Below are positions 45,549-55,329 of a DNA stretch of 64,000 bases, one piece after another (positions within the stretch are counted from its first letter, which is position 1; each line of letters begins with the position of its first letter). This stretch comes from Sialis fuliginosa. Lineage: Eukaryota > Arthropoda > Insecta > Megaloptera > Sialidae. The position numbers and the translations under genes were made by a program. The stretch is from the NCBI GenBank assembly GCA_961205875.1, contig OY540813.1:13053001-13117000 (forward strand), read 5' to 3'. The notes below the pieces were generated by a model. The model did no database searches. It was not told where the DNA came from and was given only the letters and a program-made list of their open reading frames with translations.

Positions 45549-46287
45549 AAGAACAATGAGTTTGCAGTTTTTTTTTACTAACTAGCTCAAATTATTCTAA
45601 ATATTGTATTTAAAAACCCACTAAATAAATATTTTTTAAATACCAACTCGAAATTATGAAACATTTAATGGAAGAAATCTATAAAACACCTTATTTATAT
45701 ATTATTTCACATATAATTTAAATTACTTAACGGTTTAATTTTCAATATACGTAAACAATAATATAATTAAAATTATAACACGGAAACTCCAATATATGAG
45801 AATTCGAAAAAACAATGATTTCTTTGTATTCTTACAATTGTAATTATTGTTTGATTGTTTTGCAAAGTAATTCATAATTATGTTGTCATTTTTGTAGCAA
45901 TATTATATATAATAATTGATTTATTATATTTTTAGTATGCACTGTTTGATGTTAAAATACAATTTTTCGAATTTGAATAACTGTAATTAAAATGATGTGA
46001 AAAATATTGTAAATACCTATATAATAAAGTACATAATATTGTATTTATGTTAGTTGATGAAAAATTGGTTTATGTTATTTTTTTTATTTTGTAATGTAAT
46101 TATAATAAATATATGAAATATTAAATGATTTTTCATGATTTCCTGGAAAGTACTGAAGTAATTGAGCTTTTTGGTACCTACCTAAACTTATAAACCAACA
46201 AAATTTTGAAATACGAGTATTTTTAGTCTCATCGATAACTGAATTATTCAAATATACTTACCAATCGAAATTCAAAACACCTAAAAC

Positions 46288-46523
46288 GACAGACATAGAG
46301 CATGGACCGCGCATTCTGTATTAACATAATGGTGTAACATTTCTCCAAAACAGTGAGAGAGATACGGTGGCATTTGGGATATATCTATATCTTTTTCTGA
46401 TAAGAATGGAATAGACACTCCTCTTTAAATAAGAACAAGTATATTCCAAACCAGTTTCTATCTCTTTCTTTTGACACGGCTCTGTTTTCGAGTCAAATGC
46501 GCAGTCCATGCTCTATGTCTATA
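46288..46523. mobile_element. MITE G, copy 2, with 8-bp duplication
   Basis: GACAGACATAGAGCATGGAC at the left pairs with GTCCATGCTCTATGTCTATA at the right. CCTAAAAC flanks both sides exactly (46280-46287, 46524-46531). The interior aligns with copy 1 (TCTGTATTAACNNAATGGTG, TTTCTATCTCTTTCTTTTG) but carries about 50 extra bases near the middle. Confidence 0.92.
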
Positions 46524-46767
46524 CCTAAAACATTATTTATTGATGTTTCTCAACGCAATCTGTAGTGTGGGCTGGGAAAATCTTGATTTTCTTAATTAAT
46601 ATTTTTGTTAATAACTAAATTGAAGAGATATTGCAATTTACTCATTTGCAACAATTTCTGTAAGAATTTCGGTAAGAACCTCTCGGTATAAAGTACCAGT
46701 ACCTTGTGTTACATATACCTATATAGCGCTTTTACATACATCAAAATAGACAAAACTCAAGCACGAT

Positions 46768-47001
46768 TAGTGTAACCAGGCCCATGGTTTGCATACTGGT
46801 TCTCCGGGCTCAGGATTTCGGTACAATTTCTCTGGGTTTCGCAAAAAATGATAACGACTTAAAAAAAAAGATTATCAAAAATAGGGTAGTAAATTTTTAA
46901 TAAATTTTATGAAAATAAAAATAAAAAGGATGAAATAAAATAAAAAAAGGGGTCTTCATTTACACGTCAGGGTTTACAAAAACTATAATTTGGTCACCCT
47001 A
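46768..47001. mobile_element. 234-bp hAT-like MITE with perfect 8-bp duplication
   Basis: Left TAGTGTAACCAGG and reversed right TAGGGTGACCAAAT are inverted repeats. AGCACGAT lies on both sides (46760-46767, 47002-47009). A related fragment is at 15965. No coding sequence. Confidence 0.85.
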
Positions 47002-47009
47002 AGCACGAT

Positions 47010-47974
47010 GTTCTTAAACAAAACCTATTCGTTTTTAAATACAAACTGTTTTTAAAACACTGTGTTTCTGTATTTCCATTTTGAGGTAAAACAAGTAAGT
47101 ATTACACTTTATACCTTACTTCTCGTAAGTCTTCTTATAAAAATATTTGTTCATAGAATTTGTCATTTCAACTTCTTAACGATTTAAATAACATATATGT
47201 ACATGTAATATATATCACACATGCACTTTTATACTCTGTATTACAAAATGGACTGTGCACATACACTGTATTTTACCATTTATATTAAACACCTTTGCAG
47301 ACAGAAAACATGATTTATATACTTATGTATGTTTTTAGTTTTTACCTCGCACATATGTATTTTCATATACGTATATGTACATAGCAATGTACGTGCAATG
47401 TACATATATGCATACTATAATATACCTATAGATGCTGAATTACTTTCGATTTATTCGAATATAGGTACAACTTGTTACTAAATATGTAAATAAAAAAAAC
47501 ATGTAAAAATGAATTTGATCAGACATTGTAATGGAAGAAATTAACTAAATACGATTTTTGTGATAGCCAAAATTTGTTTCACAACTTGAAGCTATTTACT
47601 CGTTTCCATATTCGCGCGTATCATAAAAAATATCTTGCTTATTGTTTGATAATATAAAATTATTACCTATTTCTTTTCTGCATAAAATCTGCTAAATTGA
47701 ATAAATGACATGTAAATTTTTTTACCGCCCCCTATTTTTGTCAAATTTATACATCTACTTTTATATGAATGATTCTTCTTATTATTTTTGTATATAATGT
47801 ATTGGATATTTAACGTAAAATATTTTTAAAAATCCGAAATAAAGGTTGTCACTGTGCCTGTCAAGGCAGGATTAAATAAACAGTACGATAGGGATGATTA
47901 TATAAGTTAAAGATTTTAGGTATTTCAGATTCGAAAAATGTTTTCTAATTTTTACATTTTTATTAACTAATTTT
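47010..47974. other. Gene-free AT-rich stretch
   Basis: Dense in ACATATATGTACAT-like simple sequence between about 47190 and 47430. No gene seen. Confidence 0.4.
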
Positions 47975-48290
47975 CTTAACCCTCGGAGTACACACCTATT
48001 TTTCGGTCATCGTTTACAATCGGGGTCAATCTGACCCTGATCACTTTTTAATCGCCTATAATTCCGCAACTACGGAACCTTTTGTCTTACCAAAATTCAT
48101 AAATTTATAAGTATTACATGTAACTTTGAAGTATTCAACATACTTTAAAAAAGTCGCAAAAAAAGTTTTTTTAAATGTAATTTCATGAAAAAATTGTAAC
48201 TTTATAGTACTGTGGTATTCTGCGCTATTCTTGTCCAAAGTCAGTGTATTGGTCAAATTGACCCATTGGAGACCCCGAGAGTTCTATTAC
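47975..48290. mobile_element. piggyBac-like MITE with subterminal palindromes
   Basis: Begins TTAACCCTCGGAGTACACAC. The right edge reversed reads CTCTCGGGGTCTCCAATGG. Near the ends lie GGGTCAATCTGACCC and GGTCAAATTGACCC. TTAA plus CCCT and such palindromes are typical of piggyBac relatives. The right TTAA is not evident, so the end is approximate. Confidence 0.5.
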
Positions 48291-48469
48291 TTTCAATAAC
48301 TAAAAATGTATAAAATAATTTGCAATTACCAAGCATAAAAGTGTTATATTTTCATTTTAACTTATATAGCAAACCGTTTAACCATTAATCTTTATTTAAA
48401 ACAACACTTCATCGAAGTAAACAAACAATAAAAACAATCAATTAAAATTTATCACCAGAATCATAATAT

Positions 48470-48716
48470 AAACCCGTAACCCGGGCACGACATAACCTAA
48501 GCCCACTGCAACGTGAGTCATTCACCACGTTTAGTTAGAAAGGCGTTGCCCGCACAGCAAACTCCGATCAGAAATTTGTCAAAAAACAAAAACCAGTTGT
48601 ATAACACATTCACATTGGCGCAATCGGCAACAATCGCAGTGGCTGTAGTTATGCAACAATCGTGAGACGCAGCCGCCGCGATTGTGTTTGCGCATGCGGG
48701 TGTCGTAAGTAATAAT
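48470..48716 (+). promoter_or_regulatory. CpG-rich promoter-like island with NRF1-type motif
   Basis: A sudden GC- and CpG-rich block in AT-rich DNA, with GCAGCCGCCGCGATTG and TTGCGCATGCGGG. The second resembles the NRF1 palindrome TGCGCATGCGC. GTGTC|GTAAGT at about 48708 is a good plus-strand splice donor. This could be the promoter and first non-coding exon of a gene extending rightward, but no coding exon was linked to it. Confidence 0.35.
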
Positions 48717-49648
48717 GTGTCAGGTTAAAAAAAACAACATGACTTATGACATGGAGAGTGCTATATTTTTGTATTGCGATGAATGGGCTTGCTGTCGTCA
48801 ACTTGTAATTCATGATGTTTAGAATATTCTTTAATTGTTTAATTTTGTGGTTCTGAAAGTTTAGTATAGAAGTGTAATTTTCATAACATAACTTTTAGGT
48901 ATTAATTATAAACAAAAAATATATACATATAAATAAACTTTTATTACATAACATTATTTTTTTATATATTTTCTGTTTTAAACTGACAACTATTGAAAAG
49001 GAAAAAGTGATAAAAGTGAAATAGTTCACATACATAGTACAATTTTAGTTGAATTAAGTGAAGTACATATATAATACTTCAAGCAAAGCAATGCAAAATC
49101 ATATTTTAAATTCAAATATCGAGACCGTTTAGTAGTAGAGAAAGAGATACGAGTAGCACTAAGTATGTGCTAATAAACAAGCACGTTTATCTATCAATTA
49201 CGTTTTTTAAATTGTTTGTTTTAAAACATTTTACACCTTTTTAAAACGTCTTTATTATTTTACAAAATCAAGGGAGAAGGTGCCGAGATTAGATTTTTTT
49301 AAAGGGAGGCGTAGTAACATAAAGTTTGGAAACCACTGGTATAGACCAAATATTCATAATAATAATCGTCACTATCCTTATACCAGGGTTTAGTTATAAT
49401 CATTATTGTCTAGAAAAGAGTTTCATTCATTTACTAAAATGCATTTTATCTTAAATGATTTTAAGCAGAAAAATATAATGTAAACTACAGATATATGACG
49501 ACTGTCGCAAATTTCTTAACTTAACGATTTAAAAAAAATTTAAAGACCCGCTGACTCCATGCTTCGGTCTAAAAAATTCGTGAAATTTAGGAAATTGTAG
49601 AATATTTGTTTACACAAATAAATATTTTTGTCTCGCGACTAAAACAAC
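48717..49648. other. Gene-free stretch with a hAT-type right end
   Basis: AAAGTTTGGAAACCACTG ending near 49340 is, reversed, a CAGTGGTTTCC hAT terminus. Its left partner was not identified. No gene seen. Confidence 0.4.
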
Positions 49649-49656
49649 GTTTTATT

Positions 49657-49864
49657 CAGGGCCGTAACTAGAGACTGTGGTCCCGAGGCAGCAAGTGACC
49701 GAGGGGCAAAATATAAAAATTGAAGACCTTTTTTTTTTCGTTTCTACCTCAATTCACAATTTTACGCTTGTTACTAATTTTAATGACTTTTCCTTGCCGA
49801 CCCCAATTTTCCAATGTTTACGCTGCTGCGGGCCCCCCTATGTTCGGGGTAGGTTACGGTTCTG
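49657..49864. mobile_element. 208-bp hAT MITE with perfect 8-bp duplication
   Basis: Left CAGGGCCGTAACTA and reversed right CAGAACCGTAACCTA are inverted repeats, and GTTTTATT flanks both sides exactly (49649-49656, 49865-49872). The interior has GCGGGCCCCCCTATGTTCGG. The short frame through it is not a gene. A relative is at 54777. Confidence 0.93.
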
Positions 49865-49872
49865 GTTTTATT

Positions 49873-51046
49873 TATTTTCATTTTATTGAATTATAAAAAT
49901 CTCTTCACAATTAATCAAAATCGAAACATATATACAGATAATAATTCAAAAATGTATATCTGCTTGTACAATCATTTATATTTTTTCATGAAAACAAAAT
50001 ACAATAGAACATTAATTTAACATGATTTAATACTATTTTCAGAATTCTCACTTACACATTGAAAAATCAAACAATAAATTACTATTAGCAATAGATATAT
50101 TTGCTTACTTCATTGGGTCAAGTAACCCAAGGTCTAAAGTTCAAATAGATGTGTAATAAACCTAGAAATTATTTGCGTATTTCCGTAAACCAAAACCCAA
50201 AAATGATTTATAACCAATTATTTAGTCATATTCGTGTCTTTAAAACAATAAAATACATTTTACAAATACTTATCAGCATTGTTAATTGTTATAACAATGT
50301 TCAAAATTGCACACGATTTTTAACTTGACCTTATAACGATTTTATATTTGATTCATTTTTGTTCAATTATTTATTGTTAAAACATCGTGAAATAGTAATA
50401 AATCATGATTCTGTTATCTTTTATAAATCTTCTCAAATTCTTGTAATTACTGAAAAAATATGATAGTTAACATTGAACATGAATAATATTTTCTATAGAT
50501 TCGTGAAACAATGAAGTTAATCATGCATTTTTTTCTCAAATATGAGAATTTTTCAACACTGCAAGAACCGGAACAATTCTAGGCCGGGCCAGGGTGTGAA
50601 TTAAGTGGGAAGTCGTGTATGTAATGGACGTGCAGTATTTTAACTAAGGTATTTAATGGTGTTCTTGCACCCGATATAATGTTTTGATTTATTCGCTTCA
50701 AAAAAAAAAATTTGCTAATATTGCAATGAAAAGATGATCGGATAAGATAAAATACTATAACTCAAATAAATAATTTAGTGATACATAAAGTACATAGTTA
50801 ATGATTTTGAGATTTATTTAGGACACAATAATATTCACGTTTTTTATTTATGTGAATTATTAAATGTTATATAAAATATCATCATGCTTTATAATTGAAT
50901 GCAATGAAAATGAGTAATATCTATAACTATATTTGTCACACTGAAGATTTTTTAATTACATAAAAATACATAAATTACATAAAAAGACTACAGCCTAGAG
51001 TTTCGTGGTTACAGGGCCTCCAAATTAAAAATTAATTATATATAGA
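49873..51046. other. Gene-free AT-rich stretch
   Basis: No supportable gene; a slightly GC-richer patch around 50565-50620 has no recognisable structure. Confidence 0.4.
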
Positions 51047-51047
51047 T

Positions 51048-51358
51048 ACTAGCTGTGCCCGCGGCTTCGCTCGCTTAGATATAAAAGTTAGATATACGGT
51101 ATCAAGGAGTTTATTTTAGATCTGTTTATTCTACACAATTCTTTATTACATTATATACTGTGTTCTTTGACTTGATTTACTATTATCGTCACTGCTTATT
51201 CTTTATGTTACCTAACGTAACGAAATATATACTAAAATCGGGGTACAGAACACATCTATGACTAAAAAAACACGTAAATCGGATAAGTGGTTCTTGAGTG
51301 ATCAGCGCACTAACCGACGGACAGACAGAGACGTTGCGTTTTATAATATGTAAAGAAG
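51048..51358 (+). repeat. LINE/SINE-like tail (CTAGCTGTGCCCGCGGC type)
   Basis: Starts CTAGCTGTGCCCGCGGCTTC, GCTCGC and ends with ACGGACAGACAGAGACG and GTTTTATAATATGTA. It is of the same class as 37652-37962 but from a different subfamily, since the interiors do not align well by eye. Confidence 0.65.
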
Positions 51359-51488
51359 GATTAACAATTATTTATTTGTTTTGTATTACTTAAAAATAAA
51401 ATCAATTATTTATTTATTTTTGAATCATATTATACATAAAACAGAATTACCTATGAAATACGAATGTGGGGGAAACACTGCCCTAGAC

Positions 51489-51652
51489 CAGTGATCTCCA
51501 AACTTTTATGATCGCGTACCCCTAAGACGAAAATAATTCTAAGATGTACCCCCTAGAATATAATATATGTGTGTGTGGTCTTGGCGAGCCCCCAAATATC
51601 ACTTTGCGTACCCCCTGAGGTATTATGCGTACCAACTTTGGAGACCACACTG
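51489..51652. mobile_element. 164-bp hAT MITE with 8-bp duplication
   Basis: Left CAGTGATCTCCAAACTTTTA and reversed right CAGTGTGGTCTCCAAAGTTG are hAT-type inverted ends. The flanks CCCTAGAC and CCATAGAC match at 7 of 8 bases. GCGTACCCC is repeated inside. Confidence 0.85.
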
Positions 51653-51660
51653 CCATAGAC

Positions 51661-52480
51661 GATAATATTGGAAATATGAATATCTTTGTTTATTTTATAA
51701 AATAATGCCTAGGAGGACAGAATCCAGAGGAAATAAATTTAAAAAATGGAGGCCCGAGACCCGTGATAGGGAGAAGGTCATACATATAGTTATATAATAA
51801 TACAAATCATAAAATTAATTGATGTTATATTGTTAACTAATTTTAATAAATACATCTAACAAAAACGCTTATTTTGAATAGGACCGCGTTATAACTCTGG
51901 ATCCGCTTTTAAATCTCTGGTTGTCAGTTAAACATGGATGTTTTCGCATGGATTTGTGCTTGCGCCTAAAATTGCCACTACCAAATAATTTTTTCAAGCT
52001 TTTTTGTGTGTGTATGTTTTTGACATTGCGTGTTTTCCAAGTTTTATTTGATTTGTTCATATATTGGAGACACATTTTACTACCATTTCGCCCCTAATTT
52101 TGTATTGTCCATTTAGATACAGTATACCCATCGCACCCTGAGACGCATCGCGATCCTATATGTATACCTATACATACATTTAAAATAATTTTTATTTCCC
52201 AAAAATCATTATTAATTATGCACAGAAAAGTTATTAAAACCTTCTATCAGTATTAGATAACATTTAAAAAATAATTTCTTTTGAAAAACAACCTTGTACA
52301 TGTCACGATAAGGTATCTATCATTCCGCAACGGACATCTACATATCGAGTCGTCAATTCACAAGAATTTTGTAATAACGTGTGTAATACTACAGCAAGCA
52401 GCTCATTGTAACGTAAACAATACAAGAAAGGACACGCGCGAACTGCAATTTGAATATTAATTGTCAGGTCGTACCAATGG
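51661..52480. other. Gene-free stretch
   Basis: A 68-codon minus-strand frame at 51869-52075 is rich in Lys, Arg and Ser but has no recognisable domain, and it starts just after an in-frame stop. It is not called. Confidence 0.4.
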
Positions 52481-52487
52481 CCCCCGG

Positions 52488-52494
52488 ATAAAAG
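52488..52494 (+). promoter_or_regulatory. TATA box of the 52620 gene
   Basis: GGATAAAAGCC within GC-rich DNA. A start near 52515-52520 would leave a leader of about 100 bases before the ATG. Confidence 0.55.
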
Positions 52495-52619
52495 CCAGGG
52501 CAGCCCTCAGGGCTCGTTAGTTTGCCGCAGGCGATTAAACACTGACTGCCCCATTGTTTTGTGTTCATTGTTGTGGCATTTGTTTTTTCGGTATATATTT
52601 TGACAACAATTTAGTAGCC

Positions 52620-54069
52620 ATGGCTGCAAATAATATTGTAAGTTTGTGATAAAATAATAATGAATTGTTTTTACTTTACCTGTGCTCTAGTGTTTATATA
52701 AAATAGTTTATTTACTGAGCGAATTTAACATTTTTTGTATAAATTAATTTAACTGTGGATAAATAGGTCGAGCTCTATATTAGGTCTCCTTCCCTTATGT
52801 AGATTTCTTAAACTTGGATTGTATTGGAACAGTGTTGAATTCAAAGAGTTTACTCCGGGAGGAAAAAATGAAAAGTTCTTGAGAGAGAAAAACTTTTGGA
52901 TGAAAAAATTTAATATACATTTATGTATATTAAAATATTGCCTCTCTAAGTGCAGCTGCAGGGGGGCTTCGCCCCTGTGTGAAGTGTAATTTAAATGATA
53001 TAAAATGCAATCACTGGATATCTTAATAATTACTTACTTACTGCAGTTATGAAAATCTTACCCCTATGAATAAAATGAAAGATCGGCGCATATGGATACA
53101 AATCAGGATGTTCTTTATTTGTTTTGAATATAGATAGAGATAATTTAATTTCTTGATTTTGGTTTTATATACGGATATGAAATTATTTCGGATACAGACT
53201 TTAATTATTCGGGCAATGAGTAAGAAATTATCGGAAATAATACCAGAAATAATTATTTCGAATACGATTTTGATTTCGGAGGTGAGAACAGTTTCAATTT
53301 CAGACATGGCGCTCCATAACATCCCTAGCAATATAGGTACATATTAGGTGTTAGAATTTCATAGAAAATGTTTAAACTTTTCAATAAAGTTTCGAGTGTG
53401 TGTTTTTACAGATAATCCCCCCCCCCAAAAAAAAATCACGGTGTTTTAAAATTCCTTATATAGAAAAATAATCATACAATGTTGAAAACTTATTATAGTT
53501 AGATATTGGGGGAGCATTAATAATTTAATCCTATGCTACAGCACTAAGCATTAAATTTATTCTATTGTGTTTGCATAATGTGGTCTGCTTATCAAAATTA
53601 AAAAAAATATATGTATATCAATACTTTACTTAACATAAGACATGTATTATTAAATTTATTATATATTTATACCCCTATACGAAAAAATAATAATTCAAAC
53701 AAAATATACTATTGCAAAAAATTTTTATTAATTTAACTAATTTCTTTTTATATTTTTCAGAGTATTTGTATACTGGTACTAACGGTAGCAGTAATCACAA
53801 ACGCAGGAGAAGCGCCAATTAAAAAACGTGGCATTGTTGGTCTCGGCTACAGTGGTATTGTTGCACCAGCAGTAACGTATACCCACCCCTATGTTCTACC
53901 TGCACCTGTCAGTTATGCTGCAGTTACCAAAGTCTCCTATCCAAGTTACCCTGTTGTATACAAACACTACGTGTCTGCACCTGTTGTAACGAAGGTGTCT
54001 TACAGTCCTTACATTGCGCCATCATATTTAGCAACACCTTATGTTAAATCTTACACCTATTATGGTTGA
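52620..54069 (+). CDS. Small cuticular protein, Tyr/Val/Pro-rich
   Basis: CDS is join(52620..52637,53761..54069), 108 residues. Exon 1 encodes MAANNI and ends ATT|GTAAGT. Exon 2 follows TATTTTTCAG in phase 0 with SICILVLTVAVITNAG, so the join gives a complete signal peptide cut near residue 22. A Lys-Arg at 28-29 (APIKKR|GIVGLG) precedes the mature chain. That chain has Tyr/Val/Pro repeats (VAPAVTYTHPYVLPAP, SYAAVTKVSYPSYPVVY, SAPVVTKVSYSPYIAP) and ends YTYYG. This is a typical low-complexity insect cuticle protein of the Ala-Pro-Val and Tyr type. The short exons escape simple open-frame searches. Repeats of VTKVSY hint at internal duplication. The subfamily is not assigned. Confidence 0.9.
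52959..52977. repeat. GC hairpin in the intron of the 52620 gene
   Basis: CAGGGG and CCCCTG pair around GGCTTCG in otherwise AT-rich intron DNA. Possibly a relic of a GC-rich mobile element. Confidence 0.5.
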
Positions 54070-54283
54070 TCATATCAATATTATTAGAATAATAATATAA
54101 TTTGTGAATATTGTAAAATATGTTTTTATATGAACTTTATATACATTTCAAAAAGTGTCAATTTGTAGGCTTACATCTCTGAAAGAGTTGGTTTGCCGAC
54201 TCATGTTTATTGAACTTTGTTTATTCATTGCAAGAACTTAATAATAGAAACATTAATTTAAACCATGTTTTGTTATTATTTGC

Positions 54284-54289
54284 AATAAA
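54284..54289 (+). promoter_or_regulatory. Poly(A) signal AATAAA
   Basis: Exact AATAAA about 215 bases after the stop of the 52620-54069 gene. A second AATAAA at about 54573 is an alternative. Confidence 0.4.
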
Positions 54290-54776
54290 TACAAGATTAA
54301 TATAACTTTTGGGATATGGGAATCGTTCATACCTCTGGATGGGTTTGTTTGCATATCCATGTTTATTGGACTTTTTTTACTTGAATGTTTTAACATTAAC
54401 TTATACTGATTATAGGCACAAATGCAAAAATAATAGCAAACTTATTTTCTGGTCTGCGATTTATACCTTGTCAGTATAAAAGCATTGTAACATTATCATA
54501 ATCTTATTACTATATATATAAATATATAGACAAAATATATTATAAATGTATATTTTTATGTTTGAGGACTTTAATAAAGTTAATTTTTCTTTATAACCTG
54601 TATGTTATTTCACGAAAAAAAGTATTAATTTTTAAGATTCAACAATTACTTTCAATTATACAAATAGTTTTATTGTTGATAATTGTCGATGTAGAGTAAA
54701 ATAAAATTGTAATTATAGCAATTAACTAACATTTGATTGACATTATGAAGTGGCCCGTTACCTATTGGTTTGTATT

Positions 54777-54887
54777 CAGGGCCATAATTACCACCGGGCA
54801 GAGCCCTGGACCCCCCGAACAAACGAAAGTGGGAAATAAAGGGTCTCTAGATCACTTGCTTCTCCAGAGCCTCTAGTTACACCCCTG
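54777..54887. mobile_element. 111-bp hAT MITE with near-perfect 8-bp duplication
   Basis: Left CAGGGCCATAATTAC and reversed right CAGGGGTGTAACTAG are inverted ends. The flanks TTTGTATT and TTTTTATT match at 7 of 8. The GC-rich interior GAGCCCTGGACCCCCCGAAC relates it to 49657-49864. Confidence 0.8.
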
Positions 54888-55130
54888 TTTTTATTATTTA
54901 TTTTACTAACTCAAATTAATGTTTTAATATTCCGATAAGTGGCGTAACTGTATATTTAGTGGACTGGAGCATTGCTTACTAAATGTATCGAAGCAACTTG
55001 TTCTACTTGCTTCACGATAGCTAGATAATTGATTCTAAATGAATTATTTTTTATTTAATAATTTTTTTAATTTAAAAATTAAAAATTAACATTATAATAA
55101 AATTATAAGAAAAATAAAAATTATACTTAC

Positions 55131-55325
55131 AATTTTCTCCACGGACATATCTTTAGTTTCTTTTACTTTGAGGTAGTTTTCTAATAATTTTTCACAAATT
55201 ATTAAGTTTTCTTCAGTATCCTAAAATATATTACATTAAATTTCATTTTACAAACAAAATTTATTGATATAAATACTTACGAGTAAAGTTTCAAACAAAC
55301 TTATTATCTTCTCTTGCGAATTCAT
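55131..55325 (-). CDS. 5' end of an unrecognised gene (first two exons)
   Basis: Exon 1 (55281-55325) encodes MNSQEKIISLFETLL and ends CTC|GTAAGT. Exon 2 (55131-55220) follows ATTTTAG and encodes DTEENLIICEKLLENYLKVK then ETKDMSVEKI, ending ATT|GTAAGT. Both exons are in phase 0 with good splice sites. The 45 residues form a leucine-rich helical hairpin, as in small coiled-coil adaptor or kinetochore-type proteins, but I do not recognise the family. No third exon is apparent just to the left, where a plus-strand cuticle gene lies. The phase-0 exon at 485-633 is compatible in phase, 54 kb away, and is discussed as a finding. Confidence 0.7.
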
Positions 55326-55329
55326 TATT

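Noticed and set aside
51869-52075. 68-codon Lys/Arg-rich minus-strand frame
   Set aside because: Closely preceded by an in-frame stop, no homologous motif, and no splice sites that link it to another exon.
53047-53347. Overlapping frames on both strands in the intron of the small cuticular gene
   Set aside because: The sequence is a degenerate repeat of TTTCGGA/AAATTAT words; both frames are low-complexity and lie within an intron.
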